A DNA stretch of 7,015 nucleotides from an uncultured Lachnospiraceae bacterium (GCA_902767065.1 CACXFW010000327.1:1-7015); one strand, 5' to 3'; positions 1 to 7,015 are shown, numbered from the stretch's first letter. Numbers and translations: made by a program. Notes: generated from the letters alone by a model not told the origin.

Positions 1-545
1 CCAAACTGCATCTGTTCTCCTGTAAGCTCCATAACCTGTCCAGTCTCGTCGACCACACGGACCGATCTGACGAGATCCTTCATCTCCGTGCCATAAGCTC
101 CGGCATTCATCGTCAGCGCGCCGCCCAGCGTTCCGGGAATCCCGGACACCGCTTCCATCCCCGACAGGGACGCGTCGAGCGCTTTTCGGGAAACGGAAGA
201 CAGCAAAGCGCCAGCCTTAGCTTCAATCCTGCTGCCGGATACCCGGATTCCGGAAAGGTTCCTTCCAATCTGCACGATCACCCCACGGTATCCCGCATCG
301 CTCACAAGCAGGTTGCTCCCGTTTCCTGTCACAAAGAAGGGAACCTGTCCTGACCGTAAGAGGGCAAGAAGCCTCAGAAGCTCCTCCTCGCTTCCCACAG
401 TCACAAAAGCGTCTGCCGGACCGCCGATCCGGAAGGTCGTATGCTTCTCCATCGGTTCCATTTCATGGACCGCGTCTTCTCCGACAAGATCCACAATCCG
501 GGTGATCGTCTCATCCGTCAGTGCATTTTCCGGGGTCATGTTCAT
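1..545 (-). CDS. murB: MurB, UDP-N-acetylenolpyruvoylglucosamine reductase (3' end outside window)
   Basis: MurB is the cytoplasmic FAD enzyme that reduces UDP-GlcNAc-enolpyruvate with NADPH to UDP-MurNAc, the second committed step of peptidoglycan synthesis. Counting from the Met at 545, visible motifs are EPMEKHTTFRIGGPADAF (30-47), GNGSNLLVSDAGYRG (74-88) for FAD binding, and SGIPGTLGGALTMNAGAYGTEM (134-155), including the GIPG-x-x-GG and MNAGAYG signatures of the Gram-positive type. The visible part is 181 codons of a usual ~300 and ends at QMQF plus a partial Gly codon. The C-terminal substrate domain with the catalytic Ser and Glu is outside. It is in frame with the preceding yfhO with no stop between, so it may be the C-terminal domain of a fusion. 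ATG at 545 with GAAGGA 5 bases upstream is a credible independent start; ATG at 539 is a weaker alternative. Confidence 0.93.
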   Translation of the reverse strand, partial: MNMTPENALTDETITRIVDLVGEDAVHEMEPMEKHTTFRIGGPADAFVTVGSEEELLRLLALLRSGQVPFFVTGNGSNLLVSDAGYRGVIVQIGRNLSGIRVSGSRIEAKAGALLSSVSRKALDASLSGMEAVSGIPGTLGGALTMNAGAYGTEMKDLVRSVRVVDETGQVMELTGEQMQF

Positions 546-3074
546 CTCTTTCCTTCTCTTCTTTCTCTCATACAGCACAGACAGGATCATCAGGAGCAGG
601 CAGGATGCGCTGATTCCAAGCCCCGGCAGGATCCCGTCAGGCATATAAGACATCCTGATCTCATGATCTCCCTTCGTGAGGGGAAGACCGGTCAGCGCCT
701 CCCCGATACAGTCAGGCTGTGTCTTCACGCCATCCACGTAGCAGCTCCAGCTCTTGTCATAGGGAACTGTGATTACCAGCTCTCCGTCCCGGTCTGCCGT
801 GATGGTTCCCGAAAGCGTATTGCCAAAGGCGCGGACATTTTCCAGGACGCTCTTTGACAGCGCCTGAACCACTTCCTCCTCCAGAGCGTCCGGACAGGTG
901 TAAACGGTCGCGCTCTGGGTACCGCCGTCGCTGATCTGCGCCTCCAGGGATGCATCGTCCTGTCCGTCGCACGATTCAATCACATAAAGGTGATCCGTGA
1001 AGGTCGTATAGGTCTTGACAAACTCCGGCGTAGTGACGACCAGCTCCTTGACACGGTTCGGAAGATACACGTAGACCTGCTTTCCTTCCGGAATCCGGAT
1101 CCCGCTCTTCTCTGCGTCCTCCAGGTTCAGATACCGGTCAAGGGTATAGATCGGTTCCAGTCCTGTCGCGAGACGGACAAAGTCCTCCTGCACATCGATC
1201 GGAGTCGATCCGGACAGATCCCACTGTGTAATCTCCGGATCAGCCAGAAAACCGATTCCGAGGGCATCCGGATTCTGATAGACGGTCAGGTTGTCATCCT
1301 TTGTCAGCTCCTCAAAGCCATAGAAGGTGCTTCCCTTTCCGTGAGCGCTCAGGACATAGCGGATCCCGAACACGTCGTTCATCAGGTTGGTGACGCCGTT
1401 GTACCCGTTCTTGTTCGTGCGGGATTCCATCCCGATCCTGTCGCAGAAATCCGTGACGCTCTGCTGCATGGTGGAATTGAACATCACCACGGAATTGGCG
1501 CCGCAAAACAGCGACACATTCCGCATCCGCTGCGCGTCCACCTCGGAGCGGAACCAGTCCGCATCCCCAATCTGCGCCATCAGCCTTTTGTAGGAGCGCT
1601 GGTCTTCCAGATAGATGGACCTCGTGACGGAATCGTTGCTAAGGATCCCGTATACTCCGCTCACACCGGCTTCCGCGATGAGCACAGAGGACATAAGAAG
1701 AGCGGCTGCCCTGCGGGGAATGCGGATTCTGCGAAGGATCAAGAGCAGAATGAAATAGCCTGCCAGCAGGGCGATCGTGATCCCATAGACATACTCAGGA
1801 TACGGATTCTCCTCATAATCCTGCCCGAGCTGTCCGATCAGGCAGACCAGGGCAAAGAGGATGGGAACAAGACCTCCGATGAAAACGCGCCACAGGCTCA
1901 TTTTCCTCAGATCCTTCAAGGCATCGAAGGCCATGACCAACACGACGCCGATATAAACGAACGCAAACCGGTTCGGCAGTCCGTTCTGCTGATGGAATCC
2001 GTGCCAGATGTAGTTGAGGGTCTTCATGCTGAAGCTCAGAAGCAGAAAAGCGGCCAGGGCAATTCTTGCAATCCGCTCCCTGACAGGGATCCTGCGATCC
2101 AGCGCAAACAGCAGCACCAGGATCAGGATGCTCACCCCGCAGTAGGCGTTCAGCCCGACCTGGGTATTCGCGATATTGATCGGCTTGATCGCGGCGAAAT
2201 GCGTCAGCATCATATCCAGGAAGCTGTCAAAGGTCTTAAGGGTCAGCGGAAAATGGTTGCTCTGCATCGCCTCGGAGCTCGTGAGCGCGCGGTAGGCCGG
2301 CAGCAGCACCAGCGCCCCGCATCCGCCGGCAATCACGGAAAACCACGCAAAGCGCATGATCCTGGTCACAAACCGCCGTACGCTACACCGCCCGTAAGTA
2401 ACAAGGCAGACAACAAAATAAAGGACCGAAAAGATACACAGCATGAATCCGATGTAATAATTGCACCAGATCCCGGCGCACAGCGCGATGCCGTACAGCC
2501 TTCCGTCTGAGGTATCCGATCTTTGCCGGTTCCGGCCGATCCCGCAGATCAGTTCGATTCCGCACATGCAAAGGGGAAGCATTGCCACGGAATCAAGCCA
2601 CATCAGGTTAAAGTAGTACCCGATCATGAAATTGCTCAGCGCAAACATGGTTCCGAAGGCAGCGCTGACAGCAAAGGACCTTGTGTTTCTCCGATGCAGG
2701 TACCAGGTCATGGTTCCCCCGCACACTCCGATCTTCAGAAGGATCATCAGATCCATAAAATCGCATACGTTCTCCGTGGGAACCAGGGCGATCAGGAAGT
2801 TCAGGGGACTTGCCAGATAGTAAGCATACGTCGCCCAGAAATTATACCCGAACCCGGCCGAGAAGGAATACAGCAGTCCCTCTCCCGATCTCAGCTTTTC
2901 ATGAAAGTCCGTATAAAACGGAAGATACTGATGCAGGGAATCAATGATCAGTACGGTCCCGTCTCCGAAGGGCCAGATCCCGATCAGGATAAACCCGATT
3001 CCTGCCAGAATGATCGGAATCAGCATTCCGATCAGAAAATAATAAATACCTGTGTGTCTGCGTGCTGCCTGCAT
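1..3074 (-). CDS. YfhO-MurB in-frame fusion ORF (3' end outside window)
   Basis: Translating codon by codon from the ATG at 3074, I find no stop before the left window edge. Codons 1-843 encode a full YfhO-family membrane protein, and codon 844 is the Met that opens a recognisable MurB. The distance between the two ATGs is 2,529 bases, exactly 843 codons, so they share a frame. The junction reads SVLYERKKRRKE then MNMTPEN: the last YfhO helix, a basic tail, then MurB with no added linker. The basic tail predicts a cytoplasmic C-terminus, where MurB works, so a membrane-anchored MurB is topologically plausible. The usual arrangement is two separate proteins. Alternatives are a coupled gene pair that lost its stop codon by one base change, or a sequence error. 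Codons 835-843 include Tyr, Glu, Lys and Arg (AGA) codons, each one substitution from a stop. What happens in the cell cannot be decided from this sequence. Confidence 0.85.
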   Translation of the reverse strand, partial: MQAARRHTGIYYFLIGMLIPIILAGIGFILIGIWPFGDGTVLIIDSLHQYLPFYTDFHEKLRSGEGLLYSFSAGFGYNFWATYAYYLASPLNFLIALVPTENVCDFMDLMILLKIGVCGGTMTWYLHRRNTRSFAVSAAFGTMFALSNFMIGYYFNLMWLDSVAMLPLCMCGIELICGIGRNRQRSDTSDGRLYGIALCAGIWCNYYIGFMLCIFSVLYFVVCLVTYGRCSVRRFVTRIMRFAWFSVIAGGCGALVLLPAYRALTSSEAMQSNHFPLTLKTFDSFLDMMLTHFAAIKPINIANTQVGLNAYCGVSILILVLLFALDRRIPVRERIARIALAAFLLLSFSMKTLNYIWHGFHQQNGLPNRFAFVYIGVVLVMAFDALKDLRKMSLWRVFIGGLVPILFALVCLIGQLGQDYEENPYPEYVYGITIALLAGYFILLLILRRIRIPRRAAALLMSSVLIAEAGVSGVYGILSNDSVTRSIYLEDQRSYKRLMAQIGDADWFRSEVDAQRMRNVSLFCGANSVVMFNSTMQQSVTDFCDRIGMESRTNKNGYNGVTNLMNDVFGIRYVLSAHGKGSTFYGFEELTKDDNLTVYQNPDALGIGFLADPEITQWDLSGSTPIDVQEDFVRLATGLEPIYTLDRYLNLEDAEKSGIRIPEGKQVYVYLPNRVKELVVTTPEFVKTYTTFTDHLYVIESCDGQDDASLEAQISDGGTQSATVYTCPDALEEEVVQALSKSVLENVRAFGNTLSGTITADRDGELVITVPYDKSWSCYVDGVKTQPDCIGEALTGLPLTKGDHEIRMSYMPDGILPGLGISASCLLLMILSVLYERKKRRKEMNMTPENALTDETITRIVDLVGEDAVHEMEPMEKHTTFRIGGPADAFVTVGSEEELLRLLALLRSGQVPFFVTGNGSNLLVSDAGYRGVIVQIGRNLSGIRVSGSRIEAKAGALLSSVSRKALDASLSGMEAVSGIPGTLGGALTMNAGAYGTEMKDLVRSVRVVDETGQVMELTGEQMQF
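546..3074 (-). other. yfhO: YfhO-family multi-pass membrane protein module (residues 1-843)
   Basis: The family is related to GT-C glycosyltransferases. In Bacillus subtilis YfhO is linked to adding sugars to lipoteichoic acid on the outer face of the membrane, using a polyprenyl-linked sugar donor; the acceptor here is unknown. There are about 14 hydrophobic helices: one at 11-33, a set between 80 and 262, more at 309-476 and a final one near 815-835. The first outer loop holds the family's DSLHQYLPFY (45-54), whose Asp is the likely catalytic-type acidic residue of a GT-C fold. LPNRFAF (366-372) and a GVTNLMNDVFGIRYVL-type segment (560-575) are also typical. A large extracytoplasmic domain follows (about 480-810), ending in the diagnostic SWSCYVDG (775-782) and GDHEIRMSYMPDG (802-814). 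Length, 843 residues, is normal for the family, so this module looks complete. The ectodomain has six cysteines (524, 544, 702, 727, 778, 789). It lacks its own stop codon. Confidence 0.92.
551..556 (-). promoter_or_regulatory. Internal ribosome-binding site before murB ATG
   Basis: GAAGGA, with AAGAG as a 5-base spacer, precedes the ATG at 545-543. It overlaps the codons for the basic tail of YfhO (Lys839-Lys842), so the site may exist partly because of Lys/Arg codon composition. If functional it would allow free MurB to be made from the same mRNA even though the frames are joined. Confidence 0.6.
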
Positions 3075-3079
3075 TCTAA

Positions 3080-3084
3080 CCTCT
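3080..3084 (-). promoter_or_regulatory. Ribosome-binding site for the yfhO-murB frame
   Basis: AGAGG lies 5 bases (TTAGA) before the ATG at 3074-3072. It is the reason for choosing that start over the in-frame ATG at 3128, which lacks such a site. Confidence 0.65.
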
Positions 3085-3135
3085 GTTCCCTGATGCTTCT
3101 TTCCCGGTCTGTCCCAGAGGACAATCATCCGCTGC

Positions 3136-3160
3136 CATACAGCCTGTGAGACGCTGTATG
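3136..3160 (-). repeat. Inverted repeat just downstream of addA stop
   Basis: On the minus strand CATACAGC (3160-3153) and GCTGTATG (3143-3136) are perfect 8-bp complements around a 9-base loop. A second, overlapping pair, ACAGCC (3170-3165) with GGCTGT (3144-3139), uses part of the same right arm, so the two hairpins exclude each other. No run of T follows, so it does not look like a standard intrinsic terminator. It could be a weak processing or attenuation structure in an addA-yfhO transcript, or chance. Confidence 0.4.
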
Positions 3161-3169
3161 AGACGGCTG

Positions 3170-6100
3170 TCAGTCTACCGGGATTGCCTTCTGAAGACTC
3201 AATGAATAGAGCCAGGCCTCTTTCACCCGCTTCCCAAGCAGCTTTGTAAGCGCATCCCGATAGAGCGCAAACTGCACGCGGTAGCGTCTGACCAGACTCT
3301 CCTCGTCTCCGGGCACTGCCCGGTCGGTCTTGTAATCGACAAGGACCACCTCATCTTCCTCAAGAAAGAACGCGTCGATGATCCCCTGCAGCAGGATCTG
3401 TTCCTCATCGCTCCACTCCGGACGAAGCTCTCCGGCATTCTTCTGTATGACAAAGGGCTGTTCCCGCCAGAGCAATCCTGCCGCCTTCGCTTTCCGCATC
3501 CGCTGCGCCAGCTTTGAGGAAAGAAACGCACTCAGCTTCCCGGCATCGATCCTCGCTGCTTCTTCCTTCTGGATTTTATCACACTTAAGCATGGTTTCCA
3601 ACAGTGCCTGAATCTGCTCTTTCGTGCGGACCTTCTCGAAGTCGAGCTCTGCCAGCACCAGGTGGTACACGCTTCCCATCGCGGCCGCACCGACCCTGCC
3701 GCCGCCCCCTTCCTTCGAAAGAAACTCCGGATGCAAAACCAGCCCCTCAACCCGGCTTTCCTTCAAAGGTCCCGGCGCTTCCTCAAAGAAAGAGGCTGTC
3801 TCCTCCTCTTCTTCCAGGCGGCGAAGCTCCGCCTCATACGCTTCATGCTTAACCTCGGAGACTGACAGCTTGCCCGGCATATGCTCCCGGCCCCCTGACC
3901 AGGCATAGGGCTTCGAGAGCATGGTTTCGAGGCGCTCATGCAGGGCGGGGTCAGTGATCCGGGAAGGATCACCGGACACAAGGTCCTCCAGGCTCCTTCT
4001 CGCCTTCTCCCTGGACAAGGCCTGATCTGACACAACCTCTTCCCCCGTCAGGATGCGCACCTTTCCGGGAAGCTTCAGATTCCTTTCCCCGGAAAACGCC
4101 GGCACATCCCATCTTCCGCTGTCAAAGAATTCCTCTTCCCCTTCATGCCTTGCCAGACAAGCCAGGATCCAGTCAAGCATGCCGGATGCCTCTTCGATGA
4201 CACCAACCGGCAGCTTCTCCTGTTCCACCGCGCGATTGGCGAGCGCTTTTTTTACCGCCGCCTGCCTGTCTTTCATCAGACCGGTGAGGATCAGCTTCTG
4301 CTCCGAACGCGTCATCGCGACATAGAGGATCCTCAGCTCTTCCCCGATGGAATCCCGCCTCACGCGCGAGGAGATCACATTTCTGATCCGATTCTGTATC
4401 CTGATCCTGCTCCCGGCATCACGATAATCCAGCCCTGCCCCCAGGCGCTCGCTCAGTACAAGCCTGCCGCCGGCGTCCTGCCGGTTGAACTGTTTGTTCA
4501 GCCCGCACACAAAAACAACAGGAAACTCCAGTCCCTTGCTCTTGTGCATGGTCATGATCCGGACCAGGTTCTCCTTCCCTGCGCCATCCGATGCCTGTCC
4601 GATATCCTTCTGCGCCTTCCTGAGTTTCCCGATATACCGGACAAAATGAAACAGCCCCCGGTAGCTGGTCTCTTCATAGGCCATTGCCATATCAACCAGA
4701 AGCTCCAGGTTTGCCTTCTTCTGGCGTCCGCCTTCCTGCGCCGCGATCCGGTCCTCATATCCGGTCTCGTCGAAGATTCTCCACAAAAGAATGTGAATCG
4801 GCGTGTCCTTCACAAGGGCGCGAAGTCCTGATGTCATTCTCAGAAAGGCTGTCAGCTTCTCACGGATCTGAGGATCCCTCCCTGACAGGCTGTATTCCAG
4901 AATGCAGTCATAGAACGGCCCCGCTCCCGTCTCATGACGGATCTTTGCCAGTTCCCTGTCACTGATCTGTCCGATCATGGACCTGAGGGACGCCGCCAGG
5001 GGGATATCCTGGCGGGGATTGTCCAGAACATTCAGGTAGGCAAGGATCGTGCGCACCTCGACCGCGTCAAAGTAACCCGTGCTGGCATCCGGCCGGTTCG
5101 GGATCCCGTTCTCGTCAAGGATCCTGGAAAAGGTCTCCGCCCACCCTGCCGCACTGCGCAGAAGAATCGTGATATCCCGGTACTCAACGGGCCGCGTGAG
5201 CTTCTTCTCCTTGTCCCAGATCATCATCTTTCCGACCATGCTCCGGATGCGGGAGGCCACGATGCCCGCCTCCGCCTGCACAGAGTCGCCGGCGCCCGGC
5301 ACATCGTCCTTCTGCGCAAGAATCAGCTCCGGCGTCATATCGTTTATGATCGATGTTTCGTGGCTGCCGCCTGTCGCTTCGCAATCCGTCGATATGTTTC
5401 CGCTTCCATCCGTCCAGGTGTCAGATGCCGAATCCTTCCCGCCTCCATCCGTCCCGGAACAGGGGGCTGGCTCCTTACAGGCGCCGCCTGTTCCCTCATC
5501 AGGAAAAGAATACCCCGGGCGAAGCTCTTGTGCGGAAGTGTACTCCACTCCTCCCACTTCCCTGCGCATGATCTGCCGGAAGATCAGATTCACCACATCC
5601 AGCACTTCCCTGCGGCTTCTGAAATTCCTGTGCAGGTCAATCCTCCGCTCGATCGCAGTTTCCTCCCGGGAATACGTCTGCGCCTTCTCCAGAAAGATTC
5701 CCGCATCTGCCATCCGGAAGCGGTAGATGCTCTGCTTCATATCGCCGACCATGAATCTTCCTCCAGGCCTTGCGATGCTTCTCAGAAGAATCTCCTGCAC
5801 GCGGTTGGAATCCTGATATTCATCGATGTAGATCTCTTCAAAGTACTCCTCGTATTCCTCCGCGATCCTGGTCCGAAGATACCCTCCCTCTTCATCCGTC
5901 AGCGGCATCCCGTCCTCACCGACCTGGATCAAAACCCTTAGGGCCCAGTGCGCGACGTCGGAAAAGTCAGCGATCCTCCTCGTCTCCTTCTGCACGGCAA
6001 ACCGTTCCCCGAACCGGTCAGCAAGTGTGATCAGCACATCCATATACCGGGCGGTTGCAAGCCGCATCTTTTCAATCTCATCCTCCGGCGCAAAGAAATA

Positions 6101-7015
6101 CTTCTGCACCAGCTTCTTCAGCTGCCTGTTTGCGTGGTTTCGGACATCCTTCACATAATTCTCCAGCGTCTCGTCCACTGCAGGCGCATTTTTACCCCTC
6201 TTTTTGCTGCCCGGCCGGGGCCAGGGAAAGTCCTGAAGAAGCGCTGATCTCTCAGCCATGCTGTTGCAGCGCATAAGACGGGTCACAAGCTCCTCATGCT
6301 CCTCCATTGCCTGCGCATACTGATAAGGCCCCAGCGGCATCCGGCAGACAGAAAGCGCCTGCCGGAGGCTGTCCAGGATCCAGGAAAGCTCTGCCCTGAT
6401 CTCATCCTCCAGATCCCGCATCCACTCCTGGCGCGTGCTGCCGTCTTCGTACAGCCTGGCGCAGGAATGCCGCCACATACGCGGAAACTCATGGGACATG
6501 GAGAATTCATAAAAGTCCAGAATCATATCTTCCAGCGCTTCGTCTGTTCTTCCCGGCGCGTAAAGAAGCGCGAAGTCCCGGAATGCTTCCCGGAATTCCT
6601 CCTGAGGATCCTCATAGCTCTCCTCGATGATCTGCGAGACTGTTTCAGACTGAAGGAGCTTCAGCTCCCCGTCATCCGCGATCCGGAAGGAAGGATCAAT
6701 TCCCAGCTCGTCCGCGTGCTCGAGCACGATCTCCCTGCAGAAACGGTCAATCGTCTCGATGTGGTCCGAAGAGAGCATCGCCAGCTGACGCAAGGCAGTC
6801 TGCACGCGCTCCGGATCATTTCCCGCCGCCTCTTCCTCCAGCTTCACGCGGACCTTCTCCCTGAGCGATGCCGCCGCCGCATTCGTGAAGGTAACGACCA
6901 GCAGGCGGTCGATATCGACAGGGGAAACCGGGTCCATGATCTTCTCCAGAATCCGCTGTACCAGGACAGCCGTCTTGCCGGATCCCGCGGCAGCGCTCAC
7001 CAGAAGGCTCTGCCG
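3170..7015 (-). CDS. addA: AddA, ATP-dependent helicase/nuclease subunit A (5' end outside window)
   Basis: AddA pairs with AddB to unwind and degrade double-stranded DNA ends until a Chi-like site, producing the 3' single strand that RecA uses for recombinational repair; it acts on the nucleoid. Numbering visible residues from the Val at 7000, the sequence shows Walker A AAGSGKT (4-10), TFTNAAAA (37-44), a motif around IETIDRFCR (81-89), Walker B DEYQD (393-397), VGDMKQSIYRFR (418-429), HRNFRSR (457-463), MTMHKSKGLEFP (816-827) and LYVAMTR (892-898). The C-terminal RecB-like nuclease follows: His1113, GIID with Asp1209, DYKTD with Asp1222 and Lys1224, and a Q-x3-Y element (1243-1247). The stop is TGA at 3172-3170. 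The frame stays open to the window edge (RQSLL precedes the Val), so the true start is probably about 20 residues further upstream. At about 1,300 residues it is somewhat longer than usual, partly because of the repeat linker at 503-554. addB is expected upstream but is not visible. Confidence 0.97.
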   Translation of the reverse strand, partial: RQSLLVSAAAGSGKTAVLVQRILEKIMDPVSPVDIDRLLVVTFTNAAAASLREKVRVKLEEEAAGNDPERVQTALRQLAMLSSDHIETIDRFCREIVLEHADELGIDPSFRIADDGELKLLQSETVSQIIEESYEDPQEEFREAFRDFALLYAPGRTDEALEDMILDFYEFSMSHEFPRMWRHSCARLYEDGSTRQEWMRDLEDEIRAELSWILDSLRQALSVCRMPLGPYQYAQAMEEHEELVTRLMRCNSMAERSALLQDFPWPRPGSKKRGKNAPAVDETLENYVKDVRNHANRQLKKLVQKYFFAPEDEIEKMRLATARYMDVLITLADRFGERFAVQKETRRIADFSDVAHWALRVLIQVGEDGMPLTDEEGGYLRTRIAEEYEEYFEEIYIDEYQDSNRVQEILLRSIARPGGRFMVGDMKQSIYRFRMADAGIFLEKAQTYSREETAIERRIDLHRNFRSRREVLDVVNLIFRQIMRREVGGVEYTSAQELRPGYSFPDEGTGGACKEPAPCSGTDGGGKDSASDTWTDGSGNISTDCEATGGSHETSIINDMTPELILAQKDDVPGAGDSVQAEAGIVASRIRSMVGKMMIWDKEKKLTRPVEYRDITILLRSAAGWAETFSRILDENGIPNRPDASTGYFDAVEVRTILAYLNVLDNPRQDIPLAASLRSMIGQISDRELAKIRHETGAGPFYDCILEYSLSGRDPQIREKLTAFLRMTSGLRALVKDTPIHILLWRIFDETGYEDRIAAQEGGRQKKANLELLVDMAMAYEETSYRGLFHFVRYIGKLRKAQKDIGQASDGAGKENLVRIMTMHKSKGLEFPVVFVCGLNKQFNRQDAGGRLVLSERLGAGLDYRDAGSRIRIQNRIRNVISSRVRRDSIGEELRILYVAMTRSEQKLILTGLMKDRQAAVKKALANRAVEQEKLPVGVIEEASGMLDWILACLARHEGEEEFFDSGRWDVPAFSGERNLKLPGKVRILTGEEVVSDQALSREKARRSLEDLVSGDPSRITDPALHERLETMLSKPYAWSGGREHMPGKLSVSEVKHEAYEAELRRLEEEEETASFFEEAPGPLKESRVEGLVLHPEFLSKEGGGGRVGAAAMGSVYHLVLAELDFEKVRTKEQIQALLETMLKCDKIQKEEAARIDAGKLSAFLSSKLAQRMRKAKAAGLLWREQPFVIQKNAGELRPEWSDEEQILLQGIIDAFFLEEDEVVLVDYKTDRAVPGDEESLVRRYRVQFALYRDALTKLLGKRVKEAWLYSLSLQKAIPVD
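5339..5494 (-). repeat. Four degenerate 39-bp / 13-residue tandem repeats inside addA
   Basis: Codons 503-554 of the visible AddA split into four 13-residue units without gaps: GTGGACKEPAPCS (5494-5456), GTDGGGKDSASDT (5455-5417), WTDGSGNISTDCE (5416-5378) and ATGGSHETSIIND (5377-5339). The shared core is x-T-D/G-G-G/S. Units 2 and 3 are closest in DNA, matching at about 20 of their first 27 bases, with an 18-base near-identical block (2 mismatches) at 5440-5457 and 5401-5418. The array lies between the helicase motif near 457-463 and the strand TPELILAQ (556-563), a place where AddA proteins normally have a variable linker. The composition (Gly, Ser, Thr, Asp) suggests a flexible, disordered, surface-exposed segment. 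The frame is intact, so it should not harm the enzyme. That it arose by slippage or unequal recombination is inference. Confidence 0.7.

Larger units (their letters stand above)
3075..3169 (-). other. addA-yfhO intergenic gap, no recognisable promoter
   Basis: This 95-base gap holds the overlapping inverted repeats (right half) and the yfhO ribosome-binding site (left end). I find no convincing -35/-10 pair on the minus strand and no intrinsic terminator, which leaves read-through transcription from addA possible. An in-frame ATG at 3128-3126 would lengthen YfhO by 18 residues, but it has no good ribosome-binding site. Confidence 0.45.

Noticed and set aside
990..2510. Long plus-strand open frame (506 codons)
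   Set aside because: It lies entirely antisense to the YfhO coding frame. Its translation is rich in His, Gln, Arg, Asp and Pro, has no recognisable domain and is typical of the complement of a codon-biased gene.
3126..3128. Upstream in-frame ATG for YfhO (adds 18 residues)
   Set aside because: It lacks a ribosome-binding site, and the extra residues (MIVLWDRPGKKHQGTEVR) do not look like a family N-terminus. The ATG at 3074 has AGAGG at 5-base spacing.
3136..3160. Intrinsic terminator for addA
   Set aside because: The stem is only 8 bp and is followed by GCAGCGGATG rather than a run of T.
5339..5494. CRISPR-like array
   Set aside because: The repeats are contiguous, degenerate, in frame with addA and without spacers, so they are coding tandem repeats.
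4934..5941. Plus-strand open frame of 335 codons
   Set aside because: It is antisense to addA, where all helicase motifs are on the minus strand. The translation has no domain features and reads as a shadow.
6998..7000. GTG as the addA start codon
   Set aside because: It falls inside the conserved strand just before Walker A (LLVSAAAGSGKT). The frame continues open to the window edge, so this is an internal Val.

Overview
The window reads as chromosomal DNA from a low-oxygen Firmicute, most likely a Clostridia/Lachnospiraceae-type gut bacterium. This is inferred from AddA (the Firmicute end-processing enzyme, in place of RecBCD), a YfhO-family membrane protein, a MurB of the short Gram-positive type and clear Shine-Dalgarno sites. 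G+C looks moderately high (mid-to-upper 50s % by eye). All supported genes lie on the minus strand, so transcription runs from the right edge to the left edge. Genus and species cannot be named from this sequence.

Layout, in order of transcription. (1) 7015-3170: addA, the helicase-nuclease subunit of AddAB. Its 5' end is cut by the window edge just before the Walker A motif. All helicase motifs and the C-terminal RecB-like nuclease motifs are visible. It carries an unusual linker made of four degenerate 13-residue repeats (5494-5339). (2) 3169-3075: a 95-base gap with overlapping inverted and direct repeats, a Shine-Dalgarno site, no obvious promoter and no U-tract terminator. (3) 3074-1: one uninterrupted reading frame that first encodes a complete YfhO-family multi-pass membrane protein (843 codons) and then runs, with no stop codon, into MurB (UDP-N-acetylenolpyruvoylglucosamine reductase). 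MurB is cut by the left edge after 181 codons.

The most notable point is the stop-less yfhO-murB junction at about 546. The last YfhO helix ends in a strongly basic tail, which predicts a cytoplasmic C-terminus, and MurB is a cytoplasmic enzyme, so a membrane-tethered MurB is topologically possible. However, a good ribosome-binding site (GAAGGA, 5-nt spacer) lies directly before the MurB ATG. Separate MurB could therefore be made by internal initiation, and the fusion could also result from one lost stop codon (recent mutation or sequencing error).

Functionally, addA belongs to DNA double-strand-break repair. The other two modules belong to the cell envelope: sugar decoration of surface polymers (YfhO family) and synthesis of UDP-MurNAc (MurB). 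Co-directionality and the short gap allow co-transcription, but nothing seen proves an operon. Apart from the fusion and the AddA repeat linker, I see no dedicated novel system, mobile element, RNA gene or CRISPR array.
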